Shown here piece after piece: positions 51,913 through 59,538 of a stretch of 64,000 bases of DNA. The number at the start of each line of letters is the position of its first letter. The stretch's first letter is position 1. The stretch spans positions 310,001 to 374,000 of the forward strand of contig CAWDVH010000005.1 in assembly GCA_963805705.1 (NCBI GenBank), read 5' to 3'. The position numbers and the translations under genes are program-made. Source of the DNA: CAWDVH01 sp963805705. Lineage in GTDB: Bacteria; Actinomycetota; Actinomycetes; Streptosporangiales; Streptosporangiaceae. Under the pieces are notes generated by a model. That model was not told the origin of the DNA and did no database searches. It worked only from the letters and a program-made list of their open reading frames with translations.

Positions 51913-52284
51913 TCACTCCTCCGCTCCGATCGTAAACGCGTGCCAGATGGTGGCCGTCCCCCACACGACGATCGTGGCCATGACCAGGATCTTCAGCGCG
52001 TACGCGCTGGCGATGAGCAGTCCGATCGCGCCGGCGATCAGCGCAATCATGCCCATCACGGTCGCGACCCACCTGAAGATCTGGGCCGGGCGGGGCTGGG
52101 GTCTGGTGAACAGGTCACTGGTCGCGCTGACCGCGCAGCCGATGCCGAGGAGCAGTATCACGGCGGTCGTGGCCCACGCGCTGGAGAGCAGCAGTACGTG
52201 CGCTCCCTCCAGATACGCTGCGTACACGAGGATGACCAGTATCAGCGCGAGGCTCGATACTGCGTCCCGCCAGGTCAATCCCAT
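51913..52284 (-). CDS. Four-helix membrane protein of unknown function
   Basis: A 123-residue protein with four hydrophobic helices: about 10-28 (SSLALILVILVYAAYL), 32-52 (LSSAWATTAVILLLGIGCAV), 70-90 (VATVMGMIALIAGAIGLLIA) and 93-112 (ALKILVMATIVVWGTATIW). Short polar loops and a TRPQPRP stretch join helices 2 and 3. I do not recognise the family. ATG 52284 has GGAAGG eight bases upstream, which decides it over the longer frame. Confidence 0.6.
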   Translation of the reverse strand: MGLTWRDAVSSLALILVILVYAAYLEGAHVLLLSSAWATTAVILLLGIGCAVSATSDLFTRPQPRPAQIFRWVATVMGMIALIAGAIGLLIASAYALKILVMATIVVWGTATIWHAFTIGAEE

Positions 52285-52322
52285 CGCCAGCACCTTCCCT
52301 TCATTTTCCGGTGAAAGCGCTA

Positions 52323-52997
52323 CTAGCAACTGTGCACCTCAGATCCAGCGTGCGCATCTCCTGGCCCGGTCGGGGATCCAGCCCGCGCGCTCGGGTGCAC
52401 GAGTGGCTGGTAGCCCGCCGTGATCACGGCGACGATCGACGGGGGCGTCAGCACCTCGACCGTGCCCGCCGGGACGGCGGCCGCCGGGGGACCGTACCCC
52501 TGAAATGACCATGGCCGCATCTGGCCGGCCAGGAGCAGCCAGGCCTCACCGGCGGCCCGGATCATGACGCCATCCGGCAGCTCACCGGCGGGCATCTGGT
52601 GCGTCACCTGGCGCCGGGTCCCGTCGACGCGCTCACCGTGCAGGATCGAGTCCATCTCTGCCGCCCGTGGCCGGCGGTTCAGGTGCCGCGCCGCGCGCCA
52701 GGCCTGCGCGAAGCGCAGGAAATCGCGGCGGCGGCAGTACGCGCACGGCCGGTGCCCGGCGGCCAGCGCGGTCGCCTCGTCGAGGAAGAACAGTGCCGTC
52801 CACCGGCCCGGCGGCATCGGGTCGCGCCGCACGCCCTGCCAGTCCAGGACGCAGCAGATCCACGATTTCGATCGCCAGCGGCTCGCGCCGAGCTGGCGGC
52901 CCGGCCCGTGCAGGCAGCCGCGATTTCCCATCATCAGGCCGCGGCCTGGATCGGCCACGATCTCGCCGGCCGGCGTCACGCGATTTTGCAGTGGCAT
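52323..52997 (-). CDS. Conserved hypothetical protein with CxxC motif
   Basis: A 224-residue protein starting MPLQNRVTPAGEIVADPGRG and continuing with LMMGNRGCLHG. The conserved core includes WICCVLDWQGVRRDPMPPGRWTALFFLDEATALAAGHRPCAYCRRRDF, found in a family of uncharacterised bacterial proteins. The CAYC pair plus nearby Cys and His suggest a zinc site, possibly of HNH-like type, but the rest is not clear enough to call a nuclease. The last 40 residues look disordered. Start at 52997 where homology begins. Confidence 0.65.
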   Translation of the reverse strand: MPLQNRVTPAGEIVADPGRGLMMGNRGCLHGPGRQLGASRWRSKSWICCVLDWQGVRRDPMPPGRWTALFFLDEATALAAGHRPCAYCRRRDFLRFAQAWRAARHLNRRPRAAEMDSILHGERVDGTRRQVTHQMPAGELPDGVMIRAAGEAWLLLAGQMRPWSFQGYGPPAAAVPAGTVEVLTPPSIVAVITAGYQPLVHPSARAGSPTGPGDAHAGSEVHSC

Positions 52998-53036
52998 GGC
53001 AGCCAGCATGCCGCCAGGGCGGACGCGGGCATAGAG

Positions 53037-53082
53037 GAGCCCCTTCCGTCCGCCGTCCCCAGCATCGACGCGGAAGGGGCTC
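53037..53082 (-). terminator. Perfect 12-base inverted repeat downstream of the FtsK-like gene
   Basis: GAGCCCCTTCCG (53037-53048) and CGGAAGGGGCTC (53071-53082) are exact complements with a 22-base spacer. It lies about 95 bases beyond the stop of the leftward FtsK-like gene and ahead of the next gene on that strand, a suitable place for a terminator; no T-tract. Confidence 0.55.
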
Positions 53083-53177
53083 GCTCGTCCCCCGCCTGCG
53101 TGGCCCTCAGGCGCGGGCGTGCTGGCCAGGCCAGCCGTCCCAGTCGGAACCTGGATAGCGTACCGGAAATGCCATTG

Positions 53178-55130
53178 TCACCAATCGGCCCGCCATTTCC
53201 ACCGGCCGTAGGAAGCGTTCTCGACGCGGCCCGCGGCCGCTTCCTCGGTGAGCCAGCGGTAGATGGTCTGCTGCGCGATCTCCTGGCCGTCCGCGGCCAG
53301 CTGCTCAGCGATCCCGCGGACGGTCATGCCCCTGACCCCGGCCGACTTGAGCATGGCGGCCATCCGCCGGCGGGCCGGATGCCCGGCGTCCGGCAGCGCT
53401 CCGGTCCCGGCTCCGGCCCCGGGCCTGGCGGGCCGCCCGGCGAGTGGCTCATCGGCCCCGCCATACGAGGCGGGGATGCCCGCCGGGACCATGGGGCGGC
53501 TGCCGACACCGGGGATCTTGGCGGCCCGCTCCGGTGACCAGCGAGAGGCGTAGTCCTCGCCCAGCGCATCCTCCAGGAGCTTGTCGGGACCCGGCCGGAT
53601 CGGCCCGTACCGCTCAGCGATCTGGCTGATCGCCTCGTGCTCGATCCGGTAGAACTTGGCGGGCACGACGCGGCCGAGCTTGCCCTGCTGGACGATCCCG
53701 GTGCCGGGGTGGCGCAGGCGCGCGAGGTCGGCGGCGATCCGCACGTCGTCGGGGATGATGAGCCGCGCATCGGCCTCGGAGGCAACGCCCAGGCCGATCC
53801 GCAGCCCGCACTGAGACTTCAGGTCGGCGGATCCGGTCATCGTGGCGGTGCCACGCTGAGTCGCCATGATGAGGTCGATCGCCTCCGAGCGACCGGTCAT
53901 CACGAGCTGCGTGGCCAGGCCGGCCAGAGTGGCGTTCGTGACGCCCTCCAGGGAGGTGCGCGGGCCGCCTACGCCGATGCCGAGGATGACGGCGATCTCG
54001 TCACAGACGAGCAGGATCGCGGGCTGGCGGGGGGAGGGGATGATTTTCTCACCGCCGCTACCAGACCGCGACCGGGCATTAACGGCCCGCAGCAGGGCAC
54101 GCAGCATCCGCTCGGCTTCCTCCCGGTCCGTGGCCAGCCAGTCGACCACCGGCTTGGGAGTGCGGCCGGCCAGCCACGGCTCGATCCAGGGCGCAGCCAT
54201 CCGGCCGCCCTTGAGGTCGATCGCGAAGATCAGCACATCGGCGCAGCGGGCCAGCTGGGCCAGCAGGACGTTCAGCAGGTTCGACTTGCCCGAGCCGCGC
54301 AGGCCGACGATCAGGGTGGCGATCTCGCGCAGGTTGACGGCGCAGACCTGGCCATCCTCAAACAGCCCGAGCGGCATCGGCCGGGTGATGCTCAGCGTCC
54401 CGTGCCCGGCCGGGAACGGTATTGTCTCGGCGAGCACGTCCCGCACGGCGACGTGCAGGATCACCTTGTGCGCCTGGTTGCCGCGCTCGAACCGCAGGGA
54501 GCCGTGCCGCAGCCGGGCGGCCACCTCCAGCTGCTCAGTCGCGGGGGCCAGGGCCGAGTAGGTCACGCGCCCGGATCCGGGCAGCCGCAGGTGCACCATG
54601 TACCCGGCGAGGGTGTCCTCCTGCCCGGCGAACTTGATGCCCGTGTGCCCGATGCGCGCGAGCAGGTCCGGCCACTTGTTCTGCTCCTGCGCGGCGGCGG
54701 CGGCCTCGGCGTCGCGGCGGGCCTTCTCCGCCGCGAGGTCCTCCCGTTCCCTGATCACCGGGTACAGCGGAATCAGGACGGCGGCGGGTACCAGCAGGGC
54801 CACGGCGGCTGTCCAGGACCAGGGAGCAGACCGGCAGGCGTAGGCCAGCCACCCCGCGGCCACGATCCCGCAGGCGCAGCCGTGGATCGCCGACAGCCCG
54901 TTTTTGGCTCGCAGCAGGGCGGCCATGACCAGCACGGCGCCCACGGCGAGGCAGCCGACGATGACCGCCAGGGCCGGGAGCCTGAGCGTGGCGGCCAGCG
55001 TGCCCACGGCGTACACCGCCCCGGTGATCAGCGGGCCGAGCACGAGCGCCTGCCGCCACGCCGGGTGCCTGTCACCCCGCGCGCCGTGCGCTGCCGTCAC
55101 GGGCGTGCGGTCACTAATTCTCAACCACAT
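53178..55130 (-). CDS. FtsK/SpoIIIE-type DNA translocase with C-terminal winged helix (conjugative-element type)
   Basis: A 650-residue protein. Membrane helices lie at about 25-110 (LVLGPLITGAVYAVGTLAATL and three more). The motor domain has Walker A VGLRGSGKSNLLNVL near 280, DLKGGRMAAPWIEPW after it, and Walker B AILLVCDEIAVIL near 375, followed by the TQRGTATMTGSADLKSQ sensor region. The C-terminal 60 residues form a winged helix (MTVRGIAEQLAADGQEIAQQTIYRWLTEEAAAGRV), as in Streptomyces TraB-type and AICE transfer proteins. ATG 55130 overlaps the upstream gene by 17 bases. No integrase, relaxase or replication gene is visible in the window. Confidence 0.82.
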   Translation of the reverse strand: MWLRISDRTPVTAAHGARGDRHPAWRQALVLGPLITGAVYAVGTLAATLRLPALAVIVGCLAVGAVLVMAALLRAKNGLSAIHGCACGIVAAGWLAYACRSAPWSWTAAVALLVPAAVLIPLYPVIREREDLAAEKARRDAEAAAAAQEQNKWPDLLARIGHTGIKFAGQEDTLAGYMVHLRLPGSGRVTYSALAPATEQLEVAARLRHGSLRFERGNQAHKVILHVAVRDVLAETIPFPAGHGTLSITRPMPLGLFEDGQVCAVNLREIATLIVGLRGSGKSNLLNVLLAQLARCADVLIFAIDLKGGRMAAPWIEPWLAGRTPKPVVDWLATDREEAERMLRALLRAVNARSRSGSGGEKIIPSPRQPAILLVCDEIAVILGIGVGGPRTSLEGVTNATLAGLATQLVMTGRSEAIDLIMATQRGTATMTGSADLKSQCGLRIGLGVASEADARLIIPDDVRIAADLARLRHPGTGIVQQGKLGRVVPAKFYRIEHEAISQIAERYGPIRPGPDKLLEDALGEDYASRWSPERAAKIPGVGSRPMVPAGIPASYGGADEPLAGRPARPGAGAGTGALPDAGHPARRRMAAMLKSAGVRGMTVRGIAEQLAADGQEIAQQTIYRWLTEEAAAGRVENASYGRWKWRADW

Positions 55131-55455
55131 CCCAGAGCCTCTCATTGGGACGCGGATTCTCGATCCGGTCCATCTCCGCGGCGTGCGCTGTCCGGTGGAT
55201 GGCATGTGCCTCCCCGGCGAATTCACCCATCCCGGCGACTGTCGCGGCAATCTCGTGCAGATGCTCGGGGACCGAGGGATGGACCGGGAACTCCGAGCCG
55301 AGCCTTTCGGCGACACCGGCGAGCGAGGATGCCACCGCTTCGAACAGGCGCGGCAGGCCCGACAGGAACGCGTCCAGGTCCAGGGCGTTCTCCGGCGCCC
55401 AGGCGCCGATGTTCTCGCTGATCGCGTCGGTGGCAGCGTCGATATGGTTACTCAA
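55114..55455 (-). CDS. Small helical protein coupled to the FtsK-like translocase
   Basis: A 113-residue helical acidic protein. Hydrophobic heptads occur in FLSGLPRLFEAVASSLAGVAERLG and HEIAATVAGMGEFAGEAHAIHRTAHAAEMDRI. It overlaps the translocase start by 17 bases, so the two are made together. The size and helical content recall WXG100-like or transfer-associated proteins, but the WxG motif is missing and I do not recognise it. TTG start at 55455 behind AAGGGG. Confidence 0.55.
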   Translation of the reverse strand: MSNHIDAATDAISENIGAWAPENALDLDAFLSGLPRLFEAVASSLAGVAERLGSEFPVHPSVPEHLHEIAATVAGMGEFAGEAHAIHRTAHAAEMDRIENPRPNERLWDVVEN

Positions 55456-56035
55456 GGCGTGATGCCCCTTCTGCGTAATGGCGTCTTTCCGGTGGTGACA
55501 GGGCCCGGTGCCGGCCTGGCCCTTCTTCCATGTCCCGCTTCCATTCGTGCCGAGTCAAGTATCTGGCACAAAGATCTTCGGTTCCTGCCTGGCCGGGGGA
55601 TGCCGGGACGAGGTGCGGATGATCTTGGCGCGGCCTGGGGCAGGAACCACCCGAAGCTACGATTCGGCAGGTGACCTGCGGGTTCTCGGTGAGTCAGCCG
55701 TCCTGTGCCTCTTTAGTGGCCAATTCGCCCGGGGCCGGGTTCCCGATGCCACCGGGTGGATTGGTGTCGGTTACAGTTACGTTTCGTCCGATGAGCGAAC
55801 ACCGAACGTGACCGGATCCGGGCGGCTACGCGCGCTGCTTCAGACGCGGGACGGCAGCCGCCGCCGGCCGCGTCGGCGGCGCCGGGCCGGGCCTAGGTGC
55901 GGATGGTGACTTCACCCGCGTCAACCTACCTCCCCGGGCCCGGCGGAACGCGCGCACGGTCGGCAGCTGGGCGGAAGGCCGTCCCGCCGCCTGCCGGGCG
56001 GCGGCACGGCTTCCCTGCCTAGCTGGCGTGCGGGC
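55456..56035. other. 580-base gap upstream of the translocase operon
   Basis: No gene is supported; the open frames here are short and lack the usual third-position G/C pattern. The stretch around 55750-55810 is relatively AT-rich, with GGTTACAGTTACGTTTCG, and may hold a promoter. The region downstream of the ClpP-like gene is GC-rich, with several inverted repeats of low distinctiveness. Confidence 0.5.
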
Positions 56036-56704
56036 TCAGCGGGCGGCGGCGCGTTCCTCGATGAGGCCGTACGCAATCGCCTCATCGACGGTGAGGAACC
56101 GTCCCCGGCTGGCGTCATCGCGGATGTCGTCTATCTCGCCGCCGGTGGTTTCCGCGATGCGCAGCCAGAGCGCGTCGAGCATGACGCGGACCTGCTCCTC
56201 CTGCCCGGCGATCGCGGTCACCGGGCCGGCGAAGCTCATCTTCGGCTCGCACAGCGCGAACACGGCGTTCGGGTAGGCCTGCCGGCGGCGGCACGCGGCG
56301 AGGATGCCCAGCGCTGGCCCGGTGATCCGTCCTGCCGCCTGCGCGAGGACCGGGACGCGCACGATCTGCAGGACGCCCATGACCGTCAGGGCCGCGGGCA
56401 GCTCGGCGTCCAGGCCCTGCAGCTCCAGCCGGATCGGCTCGTCACCCTCGGCGTCCAGGGTCAGCAGCTGGGCGCACAGCCGGGTGGCTGCCTCCCCGTC
56501 GAGGTGACCGTGGGCCAGCACGGTGCGCTGCTCGAAGAGCCGCTCGTACACCCGCCCTGGCCATTGCCCGGGATCGACCCAGGTCCGCACGGGCGTGACC
56601 GCCGGGTCAGGGAACGGGGGAGGAGCAGGCCGCTCCGGGCGCTCCGGCGGGAACGGCATGCCTGGCGGGAACGTCGGCCAGGAGCCGGCTGGCTGCCGGG
56701 TCAC
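56036..56704 (-). CDS. ClpP-like protein lacking the catalytic triad
   Basis: A 222-residue protein with the ClpP/crotonase fold after a Pro-rich N-terminus. RVYERLFEQRTVLAHGHLDGEAATRLCAQLLTLDAEGDEPIRLELQG matches the ClpP beta/alpha core, and FLTVDEAIAYGLIEE matches its end. By eye alignment, the serine after GQAA is replaced in AAGRITGPALG, the His of IHQP by Cys in ALCEP, and the Asp of ERDRF by Gly in SRGRF. It should therefore be inactive as a peptidase. GTG 56704 overlaps the stop of an XRE regulator gene, so the two act together. Confidence 0.75.
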   Translation of the reverse strand: MTRQPAGSWPTFPPGMPFPPERPERPAPPPFPDPAVTPVRTWVDPGQWPGRVYERLFEQRTVLAHGHLDGEAATRLCAQLLTLDAEGDEPIRLELQGLDAELPAALTVMGVLQIVRVPVLAQAAGRITGPALGILAACRRRQAYPNAVFALCEPKMSFAGPVTAIAGQEEQVRVMLDALWLRIAETTGGEIDDIRDDASRGRFLTVDEAIAYGLIEERAAAR

Positions 56705-57063
56705 GCGGGTCCCCCCTCTGGGCGCATTCGCGGCTGCCCGTCTCCGAGCTGCCTGTCTCCGAGCTGCCTGTCTCCGAGCTGCCCGTCTCCGAGCTGCCAG
56801 CTGATCTCGCTGCCGATGGCGGCGGCGTATCGTTCCAGCGTCGAGGCGCGTACATCCGCCTGCCCCGCCTCAAGCCGGGCCACCGCCGACTGCGAGGTGC
56901 CCATCCGCGCCGCGATCTCGGTCTGTGACAGCCCGGCCGACTGGCGCTGCCCGGCCAGCTCGGCGACGAGGCCCTGGCGCTCCCTGGTCATGCGCCGCAG
57001 CGCCATCTCGCGGAATCCCGGCAGCAGCGGCAGCTCGCCGGGCTCGGCCCGCTCATCGTTCAT
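56701..57063 (-). CDS. XRE-family helix-turn-helix regulator
   Basis: A 120-residue protein. The HTH is AELAGQRQSAGLSQTEIAARMGTSQSAVARLEAGQADVRASTLERYAAAIG (about residues 33-83). Before it is a helical segment, and after it four LGDGQ/LGDRQ pentapeptides encoded by 15-base tandem repeats. It is the first gene of a two-gene unit with the ClpP-like gene (GTGA overlap). Direct repeats in its promoter region suggest self-regulation. Confidence 0.82.
   Translation of the reverse strand: MNDERAEPGELPLLPGFREMALRRMTRERQGLVAELAGQRQSAGLSQTEIAARMGTSQSAVARLEAGQADVRASTLERYAAAIGSEISWQLGDGQLGDRQLGDRQLGDGQPRMRPEGGPA
56733..56792. repeat. Four 15-base tandem repeats in the XRE regulator gene
   Basis: GCTGCCTGTCTCCGA and its one-base variants are repeated four times, giving the LGDGQ/LGDRQ pentapeptides near the C-terminus. 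The unit keeps frame. Confidence 0.88.
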
Positions 57064-57075
57064 ATCCCTTATGGT

Positions 57076-57096
57076 ATCTCACATTCGAGATCTCAC
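57076..57096. promoter_or_regulatory. Candidate operator of the XRE regulator
   Basis: ATCTCAC occurs twice 14 bases apart (57076-57082 and 57090-57096), with the palindrome GAGATCTC (57087-57094) overlapping the second copy. It lies 13 bases upstream of the regulator's start, in an AT-rich promoter-like stretch. Confidence 0.45.
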
Positions 57097-57205
57097 CGGC
57101 AAGATATCGCCGGCGGCAAAACTCCGCGCGATGGCGTCACGGTCCCGGCTGCTGCCCCGGCGCGTTCTAGACTGTGGTGCCAGCAGGCGGAGTTTGGAGG
57201 CAGAG

Positions 57206-57262
57206 ATGCCCTATCCGGGCCAGCGTGACGAGGGCAGTGTCACCGCCGGCCGCACCCCATGA
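57206..57262 (+). CDS. 18-residue leader ORF coupled to the pterin synthase gene
   Basis: A short frame (MPYPGQRDEGSVTAGRTP) starting with ATG 57206 behind GGAGGCAGAG. Its TGA overlaps the ATG of the 6-carboxytetrahydropterin-synthase-like gene (ATGA). The strong ribosome site sits here and not before the synthase gene, so translation of the operon probably enters through this leader. It may have only that coupling role. Confidence 0.5.
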   Translation: MPYPGQRDEGSVTAGRTP

Positions 57263-57678
57263 CCGGGCCGGTGACCGTCATGGTCAGCCGCCGCGAGACC
57301 TTCAACGCGGCGCACCAGCTGCGTGACCCTGGCCTGTCCGACGATGAGAACCAGCGCCTGTTCGGGAAATGCGTGAACCTCCATGGGCACAACTACTGTC
57401 TCGATGTCGTGGTGGCCGGCGAGATCGATAATGCGACCGGCTATGTCCTGGACCTGAAGCTGCTGTCGGACGTCATGCGCCGGCAGGTCATCCAGGATGT
57501 CGACCACCGCAACCTGAACACCGACGTGCCGTGGCTGGAAGGGCGCATCCCGACGGCCGAGAATCTCGCCCTGGCCTTCTGGGAAAGGCTCGGGCCCGAG
57601 CTTGCGCCGGGGCTGCTGCGCTCTGTCCGCGTGTGGGAGACCGACAAGAACTGGGCGCAAGTGGGTGCTGATGCCTGA
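57259..57678 (+). CDS. 6-carboxytetrahydropterin synthase / PTPS-family enzyme
   Basis: A 139-residue enzyme of the QueD/6-pyruvoyltetrahydropterin synthase family. Zinc ligands are the His in FNAAHQL and the pair in CVNLHGHNYCLDV, whose C-xxx-HGH spacing also supplies the catalytic Cys; DHRNLN and PTAENLALAFWERL carry the catalytic His and pterin-binding Glu. QueD converts dihydroneopterin triphosphate to 6-carboxytetrahydropterin; PTPS makes 6-pyruvoyl-tetrahydropterin; motifs alone do not decide. No queuosine genes are nearby. It overlaps the methyltransferase gene by 8 bases. Confidence 0.87.
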   Translation: MTGPVTVMVSRRETFNAAHQLRDPGLSDDENQRLFGKCVNLHGHNYCLDVVVAGEIDNATGYVLDLKLLSDVMRRQVIQDVDHRNLNTDVPWLEGRIPTAENLALAFWERLGPELAPGLLRSVRVWETDKNWAQVGADA

Positions 57679-58444
57679 GGCTCCGGCCAGGCCGGGCCGG
57701 GCGCTGCGCAGCCGCTACACGCCCGCGGACGTGGGCGTGCTCAGCCCCGCCGAGGCGCGCCGCTTCGCCCCCGGAGGCCCCGGCGATCCGCGGGCTGACA
57801 TCGACCTGGCCTGGGAGCTCCTGTACCGGCTTGAGCCTGACCTCTACGACCGCCTGGTCGCCGGGGAGCGGATCCACCCGGCCGTCCTGCGCTGGCTGCC
57901 GGCCGTCGCCGGCCGGATCGTCGAGGTCGGCGCGGGCACGGGACGGCTGACGCTGGATCTCATCGACCGCGGCCAGGAGGTGATCGCGATTGAGCCTGTG
58001 CGGCCGCTGCGCCTGATCCTGGAGCGCAAGCTCGCGCGAGCGCAGCACGGATACCGCGCGCAGGTGCAGCACGGGTTTCTCGACGAGCTTCCGGTCGCTA
58101 CCGATTTCGCCGACCTGGTGGTCGCGTGCTCGGTTCTGACCAACCCGGATTCCGGTGGCGAGAGCGGCCTGGCCGAGATGGAGCGCGTGTGCCGGCCGGG
58201 GGGCTGCGTCGCCCTCATCTGGCCGAATCACGTTGACTGGCTCACCTCCCGCGGCTACCGGTACCTCAGCTTCGCCGGCCCGATGTCCGTCGAGTTCGCG
58301 AGCCACCAGGAGGCAGTTGAGCTGGCGGAGATCTTCTACCCCCTGGCGATCGCCGAGGTCCGCCGGCGCGGCCTGCGGCGGGTCCCGTATGAGGTGCTGG
58401 GCATCAACCCGCCATGCGATGTCGCCTTCAAGACGGCCCGCTGA
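57671..58444 (+). CDS. Class I SAM-dependent methyltransferase of the pterin operon
   Basis: A 257-residue methyltransferase. RIVEVGAGTGRLTLDLIDRGQEVIAIEP (about 76-103) is the SAM-binding region, followed by FADLVVACSVLTNPDSGGESGLAEMERVCRPGGCVALIW. About 70 residues before the fold may bind substrate. ATG 57671 overlaps the PTPS-like stop by 8 bases, and its stop overlaps the glycosyltransferase start (TGATG), so it belongs to the pathway of that operon; the acceptor is unknown. Confidence 0.85.
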   Translation: MPEAPARPGRALRSRYTPADVGVLSPAEARRFAPGGPGDPRADIDLAWELLYRLEPDLYDRLVAGERIHPAVLRWLPAVAGRIVEVGAGTGRLTLDLIDRGQEVIAIEPVRPLRLILERKLARAQHGYRAQVQHGFLDELPVATDFADLVVACSVLTNPDSGGESGLAEMERVCRPGGCVALIWPNHVDWLTSRGYRYLSFAGPMSVEFASHQEAVELAEIFYPLAIAEVRRRGLRRVPYEVLGINPPCDVAFKTAR

Positions 58445-59538
58445 TGAAGGTAGCCATCATCGCCCCGCTCGTCTCGGCTATCCGCGAGCCGCAGGGCGGC
58501 GGCTCGCAGGCCTTCGTGTCTGATCTGGCGAGCGGCCTGGCCGGCCGGGGTCACGATGTCCACGTCTACGCGGCTTCCGGATCGCAGGTACCCGGAGTCA
58601 CGGTGATCGATACCGGCATCGATCCGGAATCCCTGACGGCGACGCTCTACCGCGCTGGCGGCCCGGCAGTTCCCGACCCGGCCCCGGCCGCGGCGGCCTT
58701 TGCCAGCGTCTACTCGGCTGTCCGGCAGACCCGGTACGAGATTATCCACAATCACGCCTTCGACGCCCCGGCCATCGCTCTGGCCAGCGCGCTGAGCGCG
58801 CCGGTCGTGCACACGCTGCACCTGCCCCCCGACCCGGCTATCGCGGCCGCGCTCGGTGACGCGGCCCGCGGCGGCGGCCCGGCGGCGGTCGCCGTCGTGT
58901 CGGCGTTCCAGGCCGGCGCGTGGCGCCGGGTAGCCAGGATCGACGCGGTCCTGCCTCCCTACGTGCCGACGAGGGTCATCGGCTGGTCGCCCGCGCCGGG
59001 CGCCGGGGCCGTCTTCGCCGGCCGGCTGAGTCCCGAGAAGGGAGCCGCGCAGGCCATCGACATCGCGCAGGCGGCCGGAATCCGGATCGACGTCTACGGC
59101 GATGCCTACGACCCCGGCTATGCCCGCGACCAGATCGAGCCGCGCAGCGGCCTGCCCGGCGTGGCCGTTCATCGCGGAATTCCCCGTAAATCTCTGTGGC
59201 CGGTGATGGCCCGCGCATCGGTCGTTATCTGCCCGTCGATGTGGGATGAGCCATTCGGCATGGCCGCCGCCGAGGCGCAGGCCTGCGGGACGCCCGTCGT
59301 GGCGTTCAACCGCGGCGCACTGCGCGAGGTGATCGCCGACGGCGTGACCGGGTTCCTGGTCGAGCCCGGTGACATCGCGGCCGCCGCAGACAGCGTCCGC
59401 ACGTCGGCGGACCTCTCGCGCCGCCAGTGCCGGGCGCACGCCGAGACCCATCTCGACCTGGAACGCAGCCTCGACGCTCATGAGCTGCTGTACCGGCAGG
59501 TCATCAGCCCCGACGAAAGGACCGCAGCCGGTGAATGA
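58444..59538 (+). CDS. Glycosyltransferase family 4 protein
   Basis: A 364-residue GT-B glycosyltransferase. The N-terminal half starts MKVAIIAPLVSAIREPQGGG (glycine loop) and has IIHNHAFDAPAIALAS. The C-terminal half has FAGRLSPEKGAAQAIDIA near 195 and CPSMWDEPFGMAAAEAQACGTPVVAF near 262, with the donor-binding E-x7-E. No membrane helix. Context with a pterin synthase suggests glycosylation of a soluble pterin-like compound, as in pterin glycosides of cyanobacteria and Chlorobium; that is inference. It overlaps the SDR gene by 8 bases. Confidence 0.87.
   Translation: MKVAIIAPLVSAIREPQGGGSQAFVSDLASGLAGRGHDVHVYAASGSQVPGVTVIDTGIDPESLTATLYRAGGPAVPDPAPAAAAFASVYSAVRQTRYEIIHNHAFDAPAIALASALSAPVVHTLHLPPDPAIAAALGDAARGGGPAAVAVVSAFQAGAWRRVARIDAVLPPYVPTRVIGWSPAPGAGAVFAGRLSPEKGAAQAIDIAQAAGIRIDVYGDAYDPGYARDQIEPRSGLPGVAVHRGIPRKSLWPVMARASVVICPSMWDEPFGMAAAEAQACGTPVVAFNRGALREVIADGVTGFLVEPGDIAAAADSVRTSADLSRRQCRAHAETHLDLERSLDAHELLYRQVISPDERTAAGE

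Noticed and set aside
53037..53082. Inverted repeat considered as an attachment site of an integrative element
   Set aside because: No second copy is visible in the window and no tRNA gene or integrase is adjacent; a terminator explains it more simply.
53637..55421. 594-codon plus-strand frame opposite the FtsK-like gene
   Set aside because: Shadow of a gene with Walker motifs and membrane helices on the other strand.
55508..55909. 133-codon frame in the gap before the ClpP-like gene
   Set aside because: No homology recognised, third positions not G/C-biased, no ribosome site; treated as non-coding.
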